From positions 806,001-870,000 of the forward strand of contig JADKBV010000011.1 of assembly GCA_016714895.1 (NCBI GenBank): DNA of 64,000 nt, given 5' to 3'. Under the pieces are notes generated by a model. That model ran no database searches. It was not told where the DNA came from and saw nothing but the letters and a program-made list of their open reading frames with translations. Within the stretch, counting starts at the first letter, position 1. Every line of letters starts with the position of its first letter. The position numbers were made by a program, and so were the translations under genes. Origin of the DNA: Saprospiraceae bacterium (GTDB taxonomy: Bacteria > Bacteroidota > Bacteroidia > Chitinophagales > Saprospiraceae). This document shows positions 62,793-64,000 of this stretch, one piece after another.

Positions 62793-63556
62793 AAATCTTT
62801 ATTTTTAAATAATCTGAGTGAAAAAAAGTAAGGTACGACAATCCATACCAACATGAAAATAAATGAGGTGAAATATCCGGTTTGTGTGCCGAAAAGTTTT
62901 TTGAAAATGGCGCCTGTATATCCCATCAAAGCGGCAACATCTATTTGCAGCAGTACCTGAATTCTGGCAAGATCTACAGGATTGATTGCTGTTAATAATA
63001 CCATTATTTTTTCTATTGGATAATCTGCAAACTGAAACATAAAAAATAATACCAGGCCATCATACATTAATGAAAGAAATAACCACAACATAATGGACAA
63101 TCCTATACCTTTGGCCTTATCTCTCATAAGAATAAAACACAACATAGCCACTGATACAAAAATAGTTGTGAGCAGTACTCCCGCCAAAATGACTACAAGT
63201 GCGGTCAATGGATGGATAAACAATAATACAGGAATTCCGATACCAATCAAAAATGCTGCATTCAAAGCTACTGCCAATCCTGTAAACATTGCATACCAGA
63301 TAGAAGACCGTTTTACCGGTTGACTTACCAATAATTCGATAAACTCCGTACTGTTGTACATATATATGTTGGCAAAAATGACGGAAACTAACGGAACGAT
63401 GAGTAGGATAATATTGAGCAGGGATAATATTCCTTTGGAAACATTATCCTCAAGACTGAATATACTCCATGAAAATCCGCACAATATCAACGTATACAAG
63501 ATGACTATCCTGTTTTTCAGAATATCTTTTATGATAAATGTGGTAATCCCTTTCAT
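62789..63556 (-). CDS. ABC transporter permease, NosY-like
   Basis: 255 residues with six transmembrane helices and an ABC-2 (NosY-type) topology. FIELLVSQPVKRSSIW is the cytoplasmic coupling segment conserved in NosY-like proteins. It overlaps the ATP-binding subunit by 4 bases and the cupin by 4. In nos clusters NosDFY support copper-centre maturation of nitrous oxide reductase. nosZ, nosD and nosL are not in this window, so the nos assignment rests on similarity and neighbourhood. Confidence 0.82.
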   Translation of the reverse strand: MKGITTFIIKDILKNRIVILYTLILCGFSWSIFSLEDNVSKGILSLLNIILLIVPLVSVIFANIYMYNSTEFIELLVSQPVKRSSIWYAMFTGLAVALNAAFLIGIGIPVLLFIHPLTALVVILAGVLLTTIFVSVAMLCFILMRDKAKGIGLSIMLWLFLSLMYDGLVLFFMFQFADYPIEKIMVLLTAINPVDLARIQVLLQIDVAALMGYTGAIFKKLFGTQTGYFTSFIFMLVWIVVPYFFSLRLFKNKDL

Positions 63557-64000
63557 GACAAAACTTCTGTTTTTAATAATTTGTGAATCGCTCTGGAAAC
63601 CCTGTTTTCTCCGGTTTCAGCAAACAGGTCTTCCATGGTTTTATTAAAAACAACAACAGATTCCTGCATAAAAACTATATTGGTCAACAGGTCGTCCAAT
63701 TCGCTGAGTAAATGAGAAGTAATCAGGATGAGTTTTCCTTTTTCGCGCTCTTTGATGATTTTAACTCTGAGGATTTCGGATGCAATCGGGTCAAGACCGG
63801 CAGTGGGTTCGTCCAATATTAAAACAGGAGGATCAAATAAAAAAGCCAAAGTAGCACTCACTTTTTGTGTCGTACCCCCTGAAAGGGTTCTCATTTTTTT
63901 ATCGGCGATTTTTTCCATTTCAAAGGCTTCGTATAATTCTTTGTCTTCTGTACCCTGATGGTTTCTGATGTTTTTGATCATTTGTAACACCTGACGAACT
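63553..64000 (-). CDS. ABC transporter ATP-binding protein, NosF-like (partial, runs off right edge)
   Basis: The frame continues past position 64000, so only the last ~149 residues are seen. Present: the ABC signature LSGGTTQKV, Walker B VLILDEPTAGLDP, and the switch His in LITSHLLSEL. Walker A would lie beyond the edge. It pairs with the NosY-like permease and is probably followed on the other side of the edge by nos genes. Confidence 0.88.
   Translation of the reverse strand, partial: VRQVLQMIKNIRNHQGTEDKELYEAFEMEKIADKKMRTLSGGTTQKVSATLAFLFDPPVLILDEPTAGLDPIASEILRVKIIKEREKGKLILITSHLLSELDDLLTNIVFMQESVVVFNKTMEDLFAETGENRVSRAIHKLLKTEVLS

Overview
This window looks like a chromosomal segment of a Bacteroidota bacterium, most likely of the Saprospiria type. 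The support comes from type IX secretion parts (a PorP/SprF protein, a giant PKD adhesin with a gliding-motility-type C-terminus, and a second protein with a C-terminal sorting domain), TAnnTTTG-type promoter boxes, no clear Shine-Dalgarno sites, and an AT-rich sequence. No rRNA, tRNA, complete IS or CRISPR array was seen. Taxonomy is inferred from gene content only.

Layout. 1-5280 is gene-poor: a VapBC-like toxin-antitoxin pair whose toxin carries a TAA at codon 4, one DUF6261-like gene, dispersed non-coding repeats, and a 41-bp-period array of palindromes. 5281-15971 holds a secreted endonuclease/phosphatase-like protein followed by a tightly packed AT-rich operon: FHA protein, Ser/Thr kinase, PP2C phosphatase, FHA-TM-trypsin-like protease (split by a frameshift), PKD membrane protein, MopE-motif protein, lipoprotein and a T9SS cargo protein. 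15985-23110 resembles a defence/mobility island: RhuM, a T5orf172 nuclease domain, a GmrSD-like restriction protein, a zinc-finger protein, and a HipA-like kinase with a DUF3037 partner. 23345-29863 holds porP/sprF and a ~1,800-residue PKD adhesin split by a frameshift. A likely minus-strand small RNA follows. 30137-32800 holds a HEPN-domain protein, a NADAR remnant and a hypothetical protein.

33207-45691 is the most striking region. It encodes a b-type membrane protein, an Fe-S/FAD oxidoreductase, and multiheme cytochromes c with 23, 67 and 13 CXXCH motifs, together with a predicted outer-membrane beta-barrel and an OB-fold-like lipoprotein. A system II cytochrome c maturation fusion (ResB-CcsA) lies convergently next to it. 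The 103 heme motifs plus a barrel suggest a trans-envelope electron conduit or heme wire.

49370-64000 is a nitrogen-oxide and anaerobiosis region: Crp/Fnr regulator, heme-copper-oxidase-like membrane protein, fasciclin lipoprotein, RIC di-iron repair protein, anaerobic ribonucleotide reductase NrdD/NrdG, NsrR/Rrf2-like regulator, quinol nitric oxide reductase, PAP2 lipoprotein, truncated hemoglobin, cupin, and a NosF/NosY-like ABC transporter running off the right edge. It fits a nitric/nitrous oxide reducer.

Four genes are broken by single-base indels at or near homopolymers (9053, 25429, 52460 and 55875). These are best explained as consensus errors or very recent lesions, and split entries below should be read as halves of one gene.
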